Shown piece by piece: positions 1-8,660 of a DNA stretch of 64,000 nucleotides. The stretch is taken from positions 310,001 to 374,000 of the forward strand of contig NZ_LT607803.1 in the NCBI RefSeq assembly GCF_900090195.1, given 5' to 3'. The stretch comes from Variovorax sp. HW608. Lineage in GTDB: Bacteria; Pseudomonadota; Gammaproteobacteria; Burkholderiales; Burkholderiaceae_C. The notes under the pieces were generated by a model. It was not told where the DNA came from. It did no database searches and worked only from the letters and a program-made list of their open reading frames with translations. Position 1 is the stretch's first letter, and every line of letters starts with the position of its first letter. Made by a program: the position numbers and the translations under genes.

Positions 1-2
1 GC

Positions 3-707
3 ATGCCCGACCAAGGCTTCATGGGGCTGGCGGAAATCGCGGATCACACCGCGCGCATCCGTGATGCGGTGCGGCTGCCGCTGATCGTCGACGCCGACAC
101 CGGCTTCGGCAATGCGCTCAACGTGCACCACACCGTGCGCGTGCTGGAGCGTGCCGGAGCGGACTGCATCCAGTTCGAGGACCAGGTTGCGCCCAAGCGT
201 TGCGGCCATTTCTCGGGCAAGGAGGTGATCTCGACAGAGGAAGCCGTAAGCAAGATCAAGGCGGCCGTCGATGCGCGCCAGGATGCGGACCTCATGATCA
301 TGGCCCGCACCGATGCGGCAGCCATTCACGGCTTCGAAGCGGCCATCGAACGCGCTCAGAAGTTCGCCGAGGCCGGCGCTGACATCCTCTTCGTCGAGGC
401 CGTGACCACGGCTGAGGAAGTTCGTGCATTGCCCCGGCGCCTGGGAAAGCCTCAGTTGATGAACATGGTCATCGGTGGTCGTACACCGATCTTCAATGCC
501 GAGCAACTCGGCGAGCTCGGCTACGGCATCGTGCTCTATGCCAATGCCGCGCTGCAGGGTGCGGTGGCCGGCATGCAGAAGGCACTGACGGTGCTGCGCG
601 ACGAGAAGGAAGTGCAGGAATCGAGCGGGCTCGTCACGCCCTTCGCTGAACGACAGCGACTGGTCGGCAAGCCGGAATGGGATGCGATGGAGAAACGCTA
701 CACATGA
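3..707 (+). CDS. Isocitrate lyase/PEP mutase family enzyme, 5' partial
   Basis: The protein belongs to the isocitrate lyase/phosphoenolpyruvate mutase superfamily, Mg-dependent TIM-barrel enzymes that cleave or rearrange C-C or C-P bonds of small oxoacids. Family signatures visible are the metal-binding DADTGFG segment, the FEDQ segment and the KRCGH motif that carries the catalytic cysteine in lyases. The family usually has about 290 residues and 234 are present, so the N-terminus lies outside the window and the first ATG is probably internal. Oxaloacetate decarboxylase, 2-methylisocitrate lyase and carboxyphosphonoenolpyruvate mutase activities cannot be separated from the sequence alone. 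The next gene is on the opposite strand, so no operon partner is visible here. Confidence 0.85.
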   Translation: MPDQGFMGLAEIADHTARIRDAVRLPLIVDADTGFGNALNVHHTVRVLERAGADCIQFEDQVAPKRCGHFSGKEVISTEEAVSKIKAAVDARQDADLMIMARTDAAAIHGFEAAIERAQKFAEAGADILFVEAVTTAEEVRALPRRLGKPQLMNMVIGGRTPIFNAEQLGELGYGIVLYANAALQGAVAGMQKALTVLRDEKEVQESSGLVTPFAERQRLVGKPEWDAMEKRYT

Positions 708-927
708 ACCGTCGCGCGGCGCCAACTTCTACCTTGGCCCGCGTGATCGTCCTGGAGATCTGTTCCTCCCCATAAAGGACGGTCATTCCATCAGCGGTCA
801 ATGTCGCGGGTGACGACGCCCAAAACGCCCGCAACGATGCCCTGACCCACGAACTGAAGTACCGTCACCCCAAGGTGGGCTACCTGTCGAACGGCAGGGA
901 TGCCCGCCCATAGCTTTTCTTCCGCCC

Positions 928-1134
928 TCAAGCCGGCCTGCGCCGCAGGCGCTCCCGGTAGAGCACAGCTCCAATCCAGCCAAGAACCGCCCAGTCATCA
1001 TCAGTGAGGTGGTCGCGCGCCAGATCCATCCACCCCGCCAGCTCGGCAATCGCATCGTCCAGGCCCTCGTTGCTGCCCTGGAGGTCCAGCGTGAGAGAAA
1101 GCAGCTCGAACAGCTCGATGTTCGGGTGAGACAT
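928..1134 (-). CDS. Small hypothetical protein
   Basis: This encodes 68 residues of unknown function. The product is acidic and mostly amphipathic helix (ELFELLSLTLDLQ, AELAGWMDLARDHL), with a basic tail ending RERLRRRPA, which suggests a small folded protein rather than noise. No signal peptide, membrane segment or known motif is visible, and no strong ribosome-binding site precedes the ATG. It points the same way as the hypothetical gene ending at 1188. Its support is composition only. Confidence 0.42.
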   Translation of the reverse strand: MSHPNIELFELLSLTLDLQGSNEGLDDAIAELAGWMDLARDHLTDDDWAVLGWIGAVLYRERLRRRPA

Positions 1135-1187
1135 TAGCCCAGTCTGCGCCGCGTACGCGTCACCTTCAAGACGGCTCGACGAGGGGG

Positions 1188-1697
1188 CTACTTGAGTTCG
1201 TGAAAGTTGGTCTCGATCCAGACCCTGCCCTCCTCATTGAGGGCAAAGGTGAGCGCCTTTTCCTTCGACAGCCGCCCGGCCCGGATGTCCTTGGAAAGCG
1301 GGTTCTCACTCGACAGGTCATCTCGCCGACGGTTGTAGGTGTGCTCATGGCCATCGTCGTCGAAATACGTGTACGACACCGCGATCCCGTCAAGGTTTGC
1401 CAGCGGCTGCAGGAAAGCGATGAACCGTGATGCGCTGATGCCGTCGGCCTTGATGGCGTTCCAGTGCTTCAGGAGCACAGCATTGGTCACGTCGGGCTTC
1501 CCAGTTGGAGCCTCGCGGACCGCATCCACGTGCGAGGAGCCGGCCCTCGCCGGAGCCTCGGCCTCGCTCGCCTGACCGTTCTTGCGGAAGAAGTCGGCCA
1601 CGATTTCCGAGAATGTCCGTGTGTCGGACGGAACTCTCTCCCGTGCAGGAATGGCCTCCAGGCTATGTGGCAATGTACTCATGTCCGCACTGTCCAT
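1188..1697 (-). CDS. Hypothetical protein, 169 aa
   Basis: I do not recognise this protein. The ATG at 1697 was chosen because it has a GAAAGGGG ribosome-binding site at good spacing, although the frame stays open to 2024. The first 65 residues look disordered, rich in Ala, Glu and Pro. The C-terminal hundred residues look folded, with a helix ending in ISASRFIAFLQPL, a polar YFDDDGHEHTYNRR stretch and an aromatic end WIETNFHEL. No signal peptide or membrane segment is present. Confidence 0.55.
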   Translation of the reverse strand: MDSADMSTLPHSLEAIPARERVPSDTRTFSEIVADFFRKNGQASEAEAPARAGSSHVDAVREAPTGKPDVTNAVLLKHWNAIKADGISASRFIAFLQPLANLDGIAVSYTYFDDDGHEHTYNRRRDDLSSENPLSKDIRAGRLSKEKALTFALNEEGRVWIETNFHELK

Positions 1698-2073
1698 GGT
1701 TCCCCTTTCAGGTGTTCGTTGAAAGCGTTGGCCGATCCTACTGCCGGGGTGTGCGCTCAGTGATGTCGCGGCGCAACGAGCGTTCCGAAGCGTGAAGGAA
1801 TTGGCTGGGTGGGGAGATGGCTGTGTCAGCAGTCTTCGATGGCTAAGGCCAGCTGTGTGGGATGGGGGGCTTGCCACTGGCACGAGAGATATGGGCTCAC
1901 CTGGGCGGCATGCGCCCTGACCAGCGTAGATCACGCGGGGGCGACGGTGCGGCTGTGGCGATCGCTCGTCGCCGGCCAGATGTCCACCTGCTTCCGGAAG
2001 CACATCGAAGCGAGCGACTGCCAACTTCGATCTCCGAACAAATGGCGCTTATCTGGCGCATCGATGGCGCAGT

Positions 2074-2532
2074 TCATGCCTCGCCGACGATTCCTGTCCC
2101 TGGCACAGGAATCGACGAATACAGCCCACGACTTGCACGCTCCCGAACAGGGACCAGCAGTTCCGGCAAGAGTGCGCTGGCCTTTTCGCTGAGGCTGGCC
2201 AGCAGCGCCACCACTTCGTTGAAATTCTGCCCGGTGAGTTCGAAACGGGCCGGAGCCTCCTGGACAATTCTCTCGATCCGGCCGTCCGCGTCGTATTTGG
2301 AACCTTGCGAGGCCAAAGAGCCGGGCAGATTCTTGAAGCGCACGCTGATGTTCACGTAGAACATCCATGGGGCAGCGCCGGAGTTCCAGCCGCTTCCCTG
2401 AAGCCGCAGCATTTCAACATACTCGTCGTGCTCTCGGCTAAAGGTGTTCCTGAACTTCTTGAAGCCTCTCCTCTTGAGTGCTGCTCTATGAAGTTCGGAT
2501 GCGAGCGCTCTCCCCAACGCGCGTGCTGACAT
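2074..2532 (-). CDS. DUF4304-like protein
   Basis: The product of about 152 residues resembles the DUF4304 family, whose function is unknown. The family pattern is visible: an N-terminal helix leading into LKRRGFKKF, then an aromatic and Arg-containing segment (NTFSREHDEY), then a strand with LRLQGSGWN, and later FYVNISVRF. The open frame continues upstream to 2901, but the family homology starts at about the ATG at 2532, so that start is preferred. The neighbours on the same strand are hypothetical, so the context does not help. Assignment is from pattern recognition only. Confidence 0.55.
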   Translation of the reverse strand: MSARALGRALASELHRAALKRRGFKKFRNTFSREHDEYVEMLRLQGSGWNSGAAPWMFYVNISVRFKNLPGSLASQGSKYDADGRIERIVQEAPARFELTGQNFNEVVALLASLSEKASALLPELLVPVRERASRGLYSSIPVPGTGIVGEA

Positions 2533-2803
2533 GACAAGCTTCGTCCTTGAATGGGCCGAGACACCCAATGAATTCTGTGGCGCATGCGACCGGCCGCTCA
2601 CCGCCCGTCCGGCGGCGATGCCGTTTCGATGTCGATGAACCTCGGCTGCCTCGTGAGCACCAGGGATCGAATCCTGAGGCGTGCCCGAAGATCGAGCCGA
2701 TATGCGGTGCGCGGTATGCCAAGCGTTCAAGGCATGCATGCAGGGCTCAAGACCCCACAGCGAAGCGACGCTTGGCTCGGATGCCGAAAACGCGCGCGAA
2801 CGA

Positions 2804-3307
2804 TCAGGCCGCGAGTTCCTCCAATGTGCGTCCCTTCGCGAGTGCCTCGGTGAGCCACTTGGGTCGTGGACCGAATCCAGACCAGAAGTGACCCGCATCA
2901 TCCCTGTAGCTGACCTTGGACTTGCGCTTTTTCGTCGCGGACTTCACGCGCGATGGTTGCACCTTCGAGGTCGAATTCGGCAAACCCCCGGCCGCCAGTT
3001 CTTCGAGCGTCTTTCCTGACGCCAGGGCATCACGCAACCAGCGCGGACGCGGACCACGGCCGCTCCAGGAGTTGCCCAGGCCATCGGAATAGCCAACTTT
3101 CAAATCTTTTGACTTAAAGGACTTGGGCGTCGCGCGTATGGACTTAGCCTTTGAACCATATCCGAGTTGCTCGGCCGTGAGGCCGTAGTGCGCAATAGCG
3201 ACCTTGATGCGAGAAATAACGCCCGCGACTTCCTGTTCGCGGATGCTGTCTGCCTGGCGCTGCAGCGCTTCGATCTGCTTTTGAATCTGCTCGTAGGTCT
3301 GAGTCAC
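2804..3307 (-). CDS. H-NS family nucleoid protein with duplicated DNA-binding domain
   Basis: The product belongs to the H-NS/BpH3 histone-like family, nucleoid proteins that bind AT-rich DNA and silence acquired genes. The first 45 residues form the oligomerisation coiled coil (EQIQKQIEALQRQADSIREQE). The usual C-terminal domain with WSGRGPRPRWL follows at about residues 80-105. A second copy, WSGFGPRPKWL, lies at the end, and both are followed by the same tail TLEELAA. Single-domain relatives are about 100 residues; this one has 167. Translation probably starts at GTG 3307, preceded by GAGG. Plasmid-borne H-NS proteins often limit the fitness cost of a plasmid, which would fit here. Confidence 0.85.
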   Translation of the reverse strand: MTQTYEQIQKQIEALQRQADSIREQEVAGVISRIKVAIAHYGLTAEQLGYGSKAKSIRATPKSFKSKDLKVGYSDGLGNSWSGRGPRPRWLRDALASGKTLEELAAGGLPNSTSKVQPSRVKSATKKRKSKVSYRDDAGHFWSGFGPRPKWLTEALAKGRTLEELAA

Positions 3308-3882
3308 GATCGTTTACCTCATCGAATTGGAGAGTGCAACTCTAACGGATTCCAGTAACCGTCATCGCCAAACACCGACTCATCGCATTCAATTGCGGCA
3401 CGAGCATCGACTGGCATTCCTGGATACCCAACCCAAAGAAGATCAGAGAGAACGCAGCAAAGTGGCATGGCAATCACACGTTCGACATCCGTCACGAGTC
3501 CCTGCGTTTGAGCATTGGATGAACCGGCTGAGTTGACGCGAGGGGCCGTAGCTCCACCCTGGAACACCAGTGACAGCAGTTGCTGGGCCGGAAGCCGAAC
3601 GCGTGAGTCTCCGGACGTCAGACCGCACAACGCATGTGGCCGCCTAGGAACCACGGAGTCGCGGTCGCGCACACCCTCTGCGCTCAGGCGAGCGGCTTCC
3701 GCGCAGAGTGCCAAAGCCGGTGCCCCAGTTTGAGACAGGCCAATCAACGAAAAAACAAACTAACTGGAAGCCAATGCCAAATCGGCACCAACAACCCCGC
3801 ACGCAACGCCACCCTGTCTCCGCCGGAGAAATGCTGCCTTTCTACTCGTGTTCTCCGTTAGCTTGTTTTATCCTCCTCGCCC
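3308..3882. other. Intergenic stretch without a supported gene
   Basis: No open frame here has a ribosome-binding site together with recognisable protein features. One minus-strand frame (3747 to 3319) has a protein-like C-terminal half and could be an eroded gene, but I cannot name a family. The last 60 bases before the recombinase are richer in A and T and may hold its promoter. Confidence 0.4.
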
Positions 3883-4920
3883 ATGCTTATGAATCCATCT
3901 CTCTCGCTGTTCGAGGAACTGCCACCCACCGGACACGTACTCGCCTTTGCGCAGGCCTTCGAGCATTGGCTGCGTGATCAGCGCGACTCGGGATTGCTGC
4001 GGCGCGATGGCTCGATCTCGGTCTATCAGGACATGTGGGCCGCTTTCTCGGCCTGGTGCCTGGCTCAGTCGCCGGTCGTGACCTTGTCATCCCTTGGTCT
4101 GGCTGATTTGCATGCCTTCCAGGCCGCTCGCTTCGGGCGCAAGACCTCCGATCTATCGCTCACGCCGCGTTATGCCCTGCGGCTGATGCGTCTCATTGAT
4201 CGGGTTCTGCGCCACCACGCAGCACAGATCGATGCCGCGCCCAATCCGTCGGCCGCCGATTGGATCGCCTCCAACCCGATGGTGCGGTATGCGGATTCGG
4301 CGCAGGCCGATCCTCTGCCCGAGTACCTCTCGACGGCGGAAGCCAGGCAGCTCATCGCATTCCTCTCCGAAGCCCGGCCTCGGCCCGGCTCGCGCCGCGA
4401 TGCCCGGGCGGCACTCACCTGGCAAGAGGTGCGCAATCGGGTCTCGGTGGCCTTGCAACTGGGTGTCGGCCTCACCCCCGGGGACGTGCGCGCCCTGACC
4501 CTGGACTCGCCTGTCTCGCAAGGCGGGCGGGTGCGCGAGCGGCCCTGGAAGCTCCACGTGCCGGGGGACGGCAATTCGCCGGCGCGGGAAGCGCCGGTGG
4601 CCCCATGGGCTGCTGAGCTGCTTCGGCATTGGCTTGTTGTGCGTTCCGAACTGGCCATTGCCGGGGCCTTCCTGTTTCCTTCTACGCGAACGGGCAAGCA
4701 GTGGCAGAAGCCATCGCAATACGAATGCGCCCGGCGCGTTCTCGAGGAAGCCGGCGTCGATTCGCAGGAAGGCGGCTCTTTCCGGTTGCGCCACACCTTC
4801 GCGATCAGGCAATTGCGCCGTGGCAGCCCTCCCGAGCAGGTCGCCAGGTGGCTCGGCATCGAGGCTGTGAAGATGAAACGCTATGAGCACGTGGTGCCCA
4901 GGCCGGTCGAAGTGGTCTGA
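3883..4920 (+). CDS. Divergent tyrosine recombinase/integrase
   Basis: The C-terminal half has the fold signatures of a tyrosine recombinase: FRLRHTFAIRQL at about residues 299-310 and LGIEAVKMKRYEHVV with the candidate nucleophile Tyr334. The N-terminal 160 residues resemble a SAM-like core-binding domain. Several catalytic positions depart from the family pattern. Box I reads GLTPGDVRAL where TGLR is expected, the histidine two residues before the LRH is Phe, and the LGH motif reads LGI. It could be a distinct lineage or an inactive copy. It stands alone, with a hypothetical region on either side, at the left edge of a cargo region with LigD and restriction genes. Confidence 0.78.
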   Translation: MLMNPSLSLFEELPPTGHVLAFAQAFEHWLRDQRDSGLLRRDGSISVYQDMWAAFSAWCLAQSPVVTLSSLGLADLHAFQAARFGRKTSDLSLTPRYALRLMRLIDRVLRHHAAQIDAAPNPSAADWIASNPMVRYADSAQADPLPEYLSTAEARQLIAFLSEARPRPGSRRDARAALTWQEVRNRVSVALQLGVGLTPGDVRALTLDSPVSQGGRVRERPWKLHVPGDGNSPAREAPVAPWAAELLRHWLVVRSELAIAGAFLFPSTRTGKQWQKPSQYECARRVLEEAGVDSQEGGSFRLRHTFAIRQLRRGSPPEQVARWLGIEAVKMKRYEHVVPRPVEVV

Positions 4921-5618
4921 GACGCCGCGGCAGTCTGGCCCCCCGTTCCGATGGGTCCGATCATCGGCTCGTCTCAGACCGTGACCTCCGATCGGTATTC
5001 GGGCAGTCGAGGTGCGCATTTCGAACCTGAGTCACAGTAGAAGACAAGGTTCGGCGGGGGGGCAGTTTGTCGTGTCGCCTCACAATCCCGCGCTTCCGGC
5101 CACAGACCGGGTTCACGGGCCAGCTTGTGCGCGAGCGCAGGAAGGTGCAGGGCCGCGAGTTCCGCTGCCTACGGGTGCTGTATTCGCTCAGGCGGCCTGG
5201 TGCTGCAGCGCCGGCAGCGAAGGTTCGCGCCAAGCGCATCTGCGGCGGCGAAGAGCTCCGGCACGCGCAGGAAGAAGCCATAGGCGGCCGCCATGGTGAT
5301 CCGGCTTGTCTTCGCCGGATGGCGGCACCTGATGCGCGCGCTGTCAAAAGCGCGCACACTGGGCGACCCATGAAGCACAAAGCCGCACGCCAGGAGTACC
5401 TTTGCGCGATCGCCGAGTTCGAACGCGGGTGTCTCGAATTTTCCGAGGGCATGCAGAAGATCTCGGAAGAGCCGGCACGACCAGGCGAAGCGGCATCCCC
5501 AATGTCGCTCCTCCAGTTTGGGCCGCGCAAGTCAGCGAAGCGCGCACCGTGGCGAGGCGCAGACCCCGCGCAGTTGGCCAAGGCGCGGCGATAGCGCGGA
5601 TCTACAGGCGCTGCCGTC
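4921..5618. other. Intergenic stretch without a supported gene
   Basis: About 700 bases separate the recombinase from LigD. Open frames overlap on both strands, but none shows a convincing start or a known family. A short frame from an ATG at 5370 to 5594 (74 residues, beginning MKHKAARQEYL) is the best protein-like candidate, but it has no ribosome-binding site. No Ku gene, the usual partner of LigD, is present in this gap. Confidence 0.4.
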
Positions 5619-8171
5619 ATGCCGGCGAAGCAAGCCGACCCCCTGGAGAAATACTGGTCGAAGCGCGACTTCGGATTGACAACAGAGCCGCGCGGCCGCC
5701 GTGCCACCGTGCGTTCGAGGGCGCTGTCTTTCGTGATTCAGAAGCACGCCGCAACACGCCTGCACTACGACTTCCGCCTGGAACTCGATGGCGTGCTGCT
5801 CTCATGGGCCGTGCCGAAAGGACCGAGCTTCGATCCGACCGAAAAGCGCATGGCAATCCATGTCGAGGACCATCCGCTGTCCTATGGGTCATTCGAGGGG
5901 ACGATTCCGCCGAAGCAGTACGGTGCGGGCAGCGTCATCGTCTGGGACAACGGCACCTGGGAGCCTGTCGGCGATCCTCACGAGGGCATGCAAAAGGGCA
6001 AGCTTCTTTTTCATCTGCACGGCCAGAAGCTCGCAGGCCTGTGGGAGCTCGTGAAGATCGCCAAAGGCGGCGAGCGGCAAGAGCCTTGGATCTTGTTCAA
6101 GAAGCGCGACTCGTTCGCCAGGCCGAGGGCGGAGTACGACGTCATCAGTGCTCTGCCTGACAGCGTCATCGCGAAGCCGTTGGCGCCTGCAGCGGCCGCC
6201 GGCGGCGCATCGTCGGCGGGGCGGCGCAAGAGCGGGGCACGGCAGTCCGCCGGCGACATGGTCGGCGCCGGCGCCGTGAAAGCGCCCTCCCCCCTCAAGC
6301 TGGACCCGCAGCTCGCGACGCTGGCCACCGGGGTGCCGACTGCGGGCCAATGGATCTACGAAATCAAGTTCGACGGCTATCGCCTGATGACCCGCATCGA
6401 GAACGGCAAGGCGAAGCTCCTGACCCGTGGAGGACACGATTGGACGGCCAAGATGCCGGACCTGAAGCGTGAGGCGGAACAGCTCGGCGTCGAGTCGGCG
6501 TGGCTGGATGGTGAGATCGTCGTGCTCGACGAACGTGGCGTGCCGAAATTCAACGCGCTGCAGAATGCCTTCGATCGAGGAACCGGCGCAGAGCGCATCA
6601 TCTATTTCCTCTTCGATGCGCCCTACTTCGAGGGCTATGACCTGCGGGACGTGCCCCTGCGCGATCGCCGCCAACTGCTCGGCAAACTGCTCGCGGAGCG
6701 TGGCACCGACCGCCTGCGCTTGTCCCAAGCGTTCGAGGCAGATCCGGCATCGATCCTGAGCTCGGCATGCAGGATGGGTCTCGAAGGCGTGATGGCAAAG
6801 CGCGCCGACGCGCCCTATGCATCACGGCGCACGGAGACCTGGCTCAAGCTCAAATGCCAGCTACGGCAGGAATTCGTCATCGCTGGATACACGGACCGGA
6901 CCGGCGGCCCCGCTCAAGTCGGAAGCCTGCTGCTCGGCGTGCACGACGCTGCCGGCGCGCTCGTGTCGGTCGGCAGCGTCGGGACTGGATGGGGCGCCAA
7001 AGAGGCCGCGGCGCTCAAGCAGCGGCTTTCGAAAATCGAGATCGACAGACCGCCCTTTGCCGCAGGTGCGGCCAAGCCCGGCAGGTGGTCGAAGCGCTCG
7101 CCAGGCAGTGAGCGATGGGTCCAGCCTATGTTGGTTGCCGAGGTGGCCTTCTCGGAATGGACGCCGGATGGCCAGATCCGGCATCCCTCATACGTCGCGC
7201 TGCGAGCGGACAAGCCCGCGGCCGCGATCGTGCGCGAAATAGCGAAGCAGATCGGCGCCGGGCCGATACGGACCGCGAAGGCCGCCGTCGGCGGCATCAA
7301 GGTGAGCCACGGTGATCGCGTCATCGATCCGAGTACCGGGCTCACGAAGCTGGATCTCGTGCGCTACTACGAATCGGTCGCAGACTGGATGCTTCCGCAT
7401 CTGCAAGGGCGCCCTTGCGCGCTTGTACGTGGGCCTTCGGGCATTGCCGGGGAGCTCTTTTTCCAGAAGCACGATGAGAAGATCAGCATTCCCGGCATCC
7501 GAGAAATGGACCCGGCGCTGTGGCCAGGACATGCCGGCATGCTGGAGGTCCCGACTGCGCACGCCCTGGCCAGCGCTGCGCAGATGAACGTGATCGAGTT
7601 CCACACGTGGAATTCGACAGCGAGGGCGATCGACAACCCCGATCGCATCATTTTCGATCTTGATCCCGGCGAAGGTACATCGTGGCAGCACGTGCAGGAT
7701 GCCGCGGTGCTGGTGCGCGTGCTGCTGAACGAGCTCGGACTCGAGGCCTGGCTGAAGACGAGCGGCGGCAAGGGCCTGCATGTCGTCGTGCCGATCGCGC
7801 CGCGGCTCGACTACGACACGGTCAAGGGCTTCTCGCAAGCCGTGGTGCAGCACCTCGCGCGCGCGATCCCGTCGCGCTTCGTGACGAAGAGCGGGCCCGC
7901 GAATCGCAAAGGCAAGCTCTTTGTCGACTACCTGCGCAACGGGTACGGCGCGACAACGGCAGCGGCTTTCTCTGCGCGTGCGCGGCCGGGCCTGGGCGTG
8001 TCGATGCCGGTGACGTGGGAGGACCTTGCGGAGCTCAAGAGCGGCGCGCATTGGACGATCGCGACCGCGCGAGAGCACCTGTCGTTTCAGACCATCAATC
8101 CGTGGGCGGCGTACTGGAAAAGGAAGCAGACGCTCAGCGGTGCGATGAAGAAGCTCGGCTATCCGGCTTGA
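5619..8171 (+). CDS. ligD: Multifunctional DNA ligase D
   Basis: LigD is the ATP-dependent ligase of bacterial non-homologous end joining: it trims, fills and seals double-strand breaks held by Ku. The 850 residues show all three modules in the order of the Pseudomonas enzyme. First comes a 3'-phosphoesterase domain (HYDFRLELDG, VPKGPS, HVEDHP). Then comes the ligase domain with catalytic Lys250 in KFDGYR and a later LKLKC motif. Last is the archaeo-eukaryotic primase-type polymerase domain with Asp680 and Asp682 (FDLDPGEG) and the TSGGKGLHV motif. All key residues are intact. No Ku gene lies in the window, so the partner would have to be encoded elsewhere. Confidence 0.95.
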   Translation: MPAKQADPLEKYWSKRDFGLTTEPRGRRATVRSRALSFVIQKHAATRLHYDFRLELDGVLLSWAVPKGPSFDPTEKRMAIHVEDHPLSYGSFEGTIPPKQYGAGSVIVWDNGTWEPVGDPHEGMQKGKLLFHLHGQKLAGLWELVKIAKGGERQEPWILFKKRDSFARPRAEYDVISALPDSVIAKPLAPAAAAGGASSAGRRKSGARQSAGDMVGAGAVKAPSPLKLDPQLATLATGVPTAGQWIYEIKFDGYRLMTRIENGKAKLLTRGGHDWTAKMPDLKREAEQLGVESAWLDGEIVVLDERGVPKFNALQNAFDRGTGAERIIYFLFDAPYFEGYDLRDVPLRDRRQLLGKLLAERGTDRLRLSQAFEADPASILSSACRMGLEGVMAKRADAPYASRRTETWLKLKCQLRQEFVIAGYTDRTGGPAQVGSLLLGVHDAAGALVSVGSVGTGWGAKEAAALKQRLSKIEIDRPPFAAGAAKPGRWSKRSPGSERWVQPMLVAEVAFSEWTPDGQIRHPSYVALRADKPAAAIVREIAKQIGAGPIRTAKAAVGGIKVSHGDRVIDPSTGLTKLDLVRYYESVADWMLPHLQGRPCALVRGPSGIAGELFFQKHDEKISIPGIREMDPALWPGHAGMLEVPTAHALASAAQMNVIEFHTWNSTARAIDNPDRIIFDLDPGEGTSWQHVQDAAVLVRVLLNELGLEAWLKTSGGKGLHVVVPIAPRLDYDTVKGFSQAVVQHLARAIPSRFVTKSGPANRKGKLFVDYLRNGYGATTAAAFSARARPGLGVSMPVTWEDLAELKSGAHWTIATAREHLSFQTINPWAAYWKRKQTLSGAMKKLGYPA

Positions 8172-8660
8172 CCGGGTGCGTGGGGATCTTGCCTCCCATG
8201 GCCTCCGAAAGCTCGAAATTTGAGCACCGTAGTGCCAAGCCGCGCCGGCTATGGCTCCGATCGGTGCCGTCCTCGCTCAACCCACAATGTTATCCACAGA
8301 AAACAGGAGCATGTGTCGAGCAGACCGCAGTCTTCAGTCGACAAGACTGTCGTGAGGTGTAGCAGGAAAGTCCTCGCGAACGACCACACCGGGGCCAGCG
8401 GCGGTCTCGATCGCCCGCCAATTGCATTCACCACGTGGGATCGATCCTCCCCTGGTGGTCGGGCGCCGGAGGCGGTGCAAAGTCCGCTTGCACTCGGTCA
8501 ATGTCGGGGACGCCGCGATATCGCAGCACCCGATCCCCGGCAGCCTCGAGCTGGGCATCGCGCATCTCATCGCCCGCCTCATTGCCGTCGTGGCTGCTGT
8601 CGTCCAGCACGGTCCCCGGCTTTGGGAGAATCCTTTCTACGTATGGCAGGAGGAAACATC
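8172..8660. other. Intergenic stretch before the AAA_13 gene
   Basis: The frame of the downstream ATPase is open through much of this stretch, but its translation is low-complexity and unrelated to the family, so it is treated as non-coding. The last 20 bases hold the AGGAGG ribosome-binding site of the ATPase. I see no other feature. Confidence 0.45.

Noticed and set aside
4961..5707. Minus-strand open frame of 248 residues before ligD
   Set aside because: It overlaps the start of ligD, is Arg/Ser/Pro-rich and has no recognisable domain; a Ku gene was looked for here and not found.
8220..8660. An upstream extension of the AAA_13 ATPase
   Set aside because: The extra 147 codons are low-complexity and the AGGAGG-GTG start at 8661 directly precedes the conserved N-terminus.
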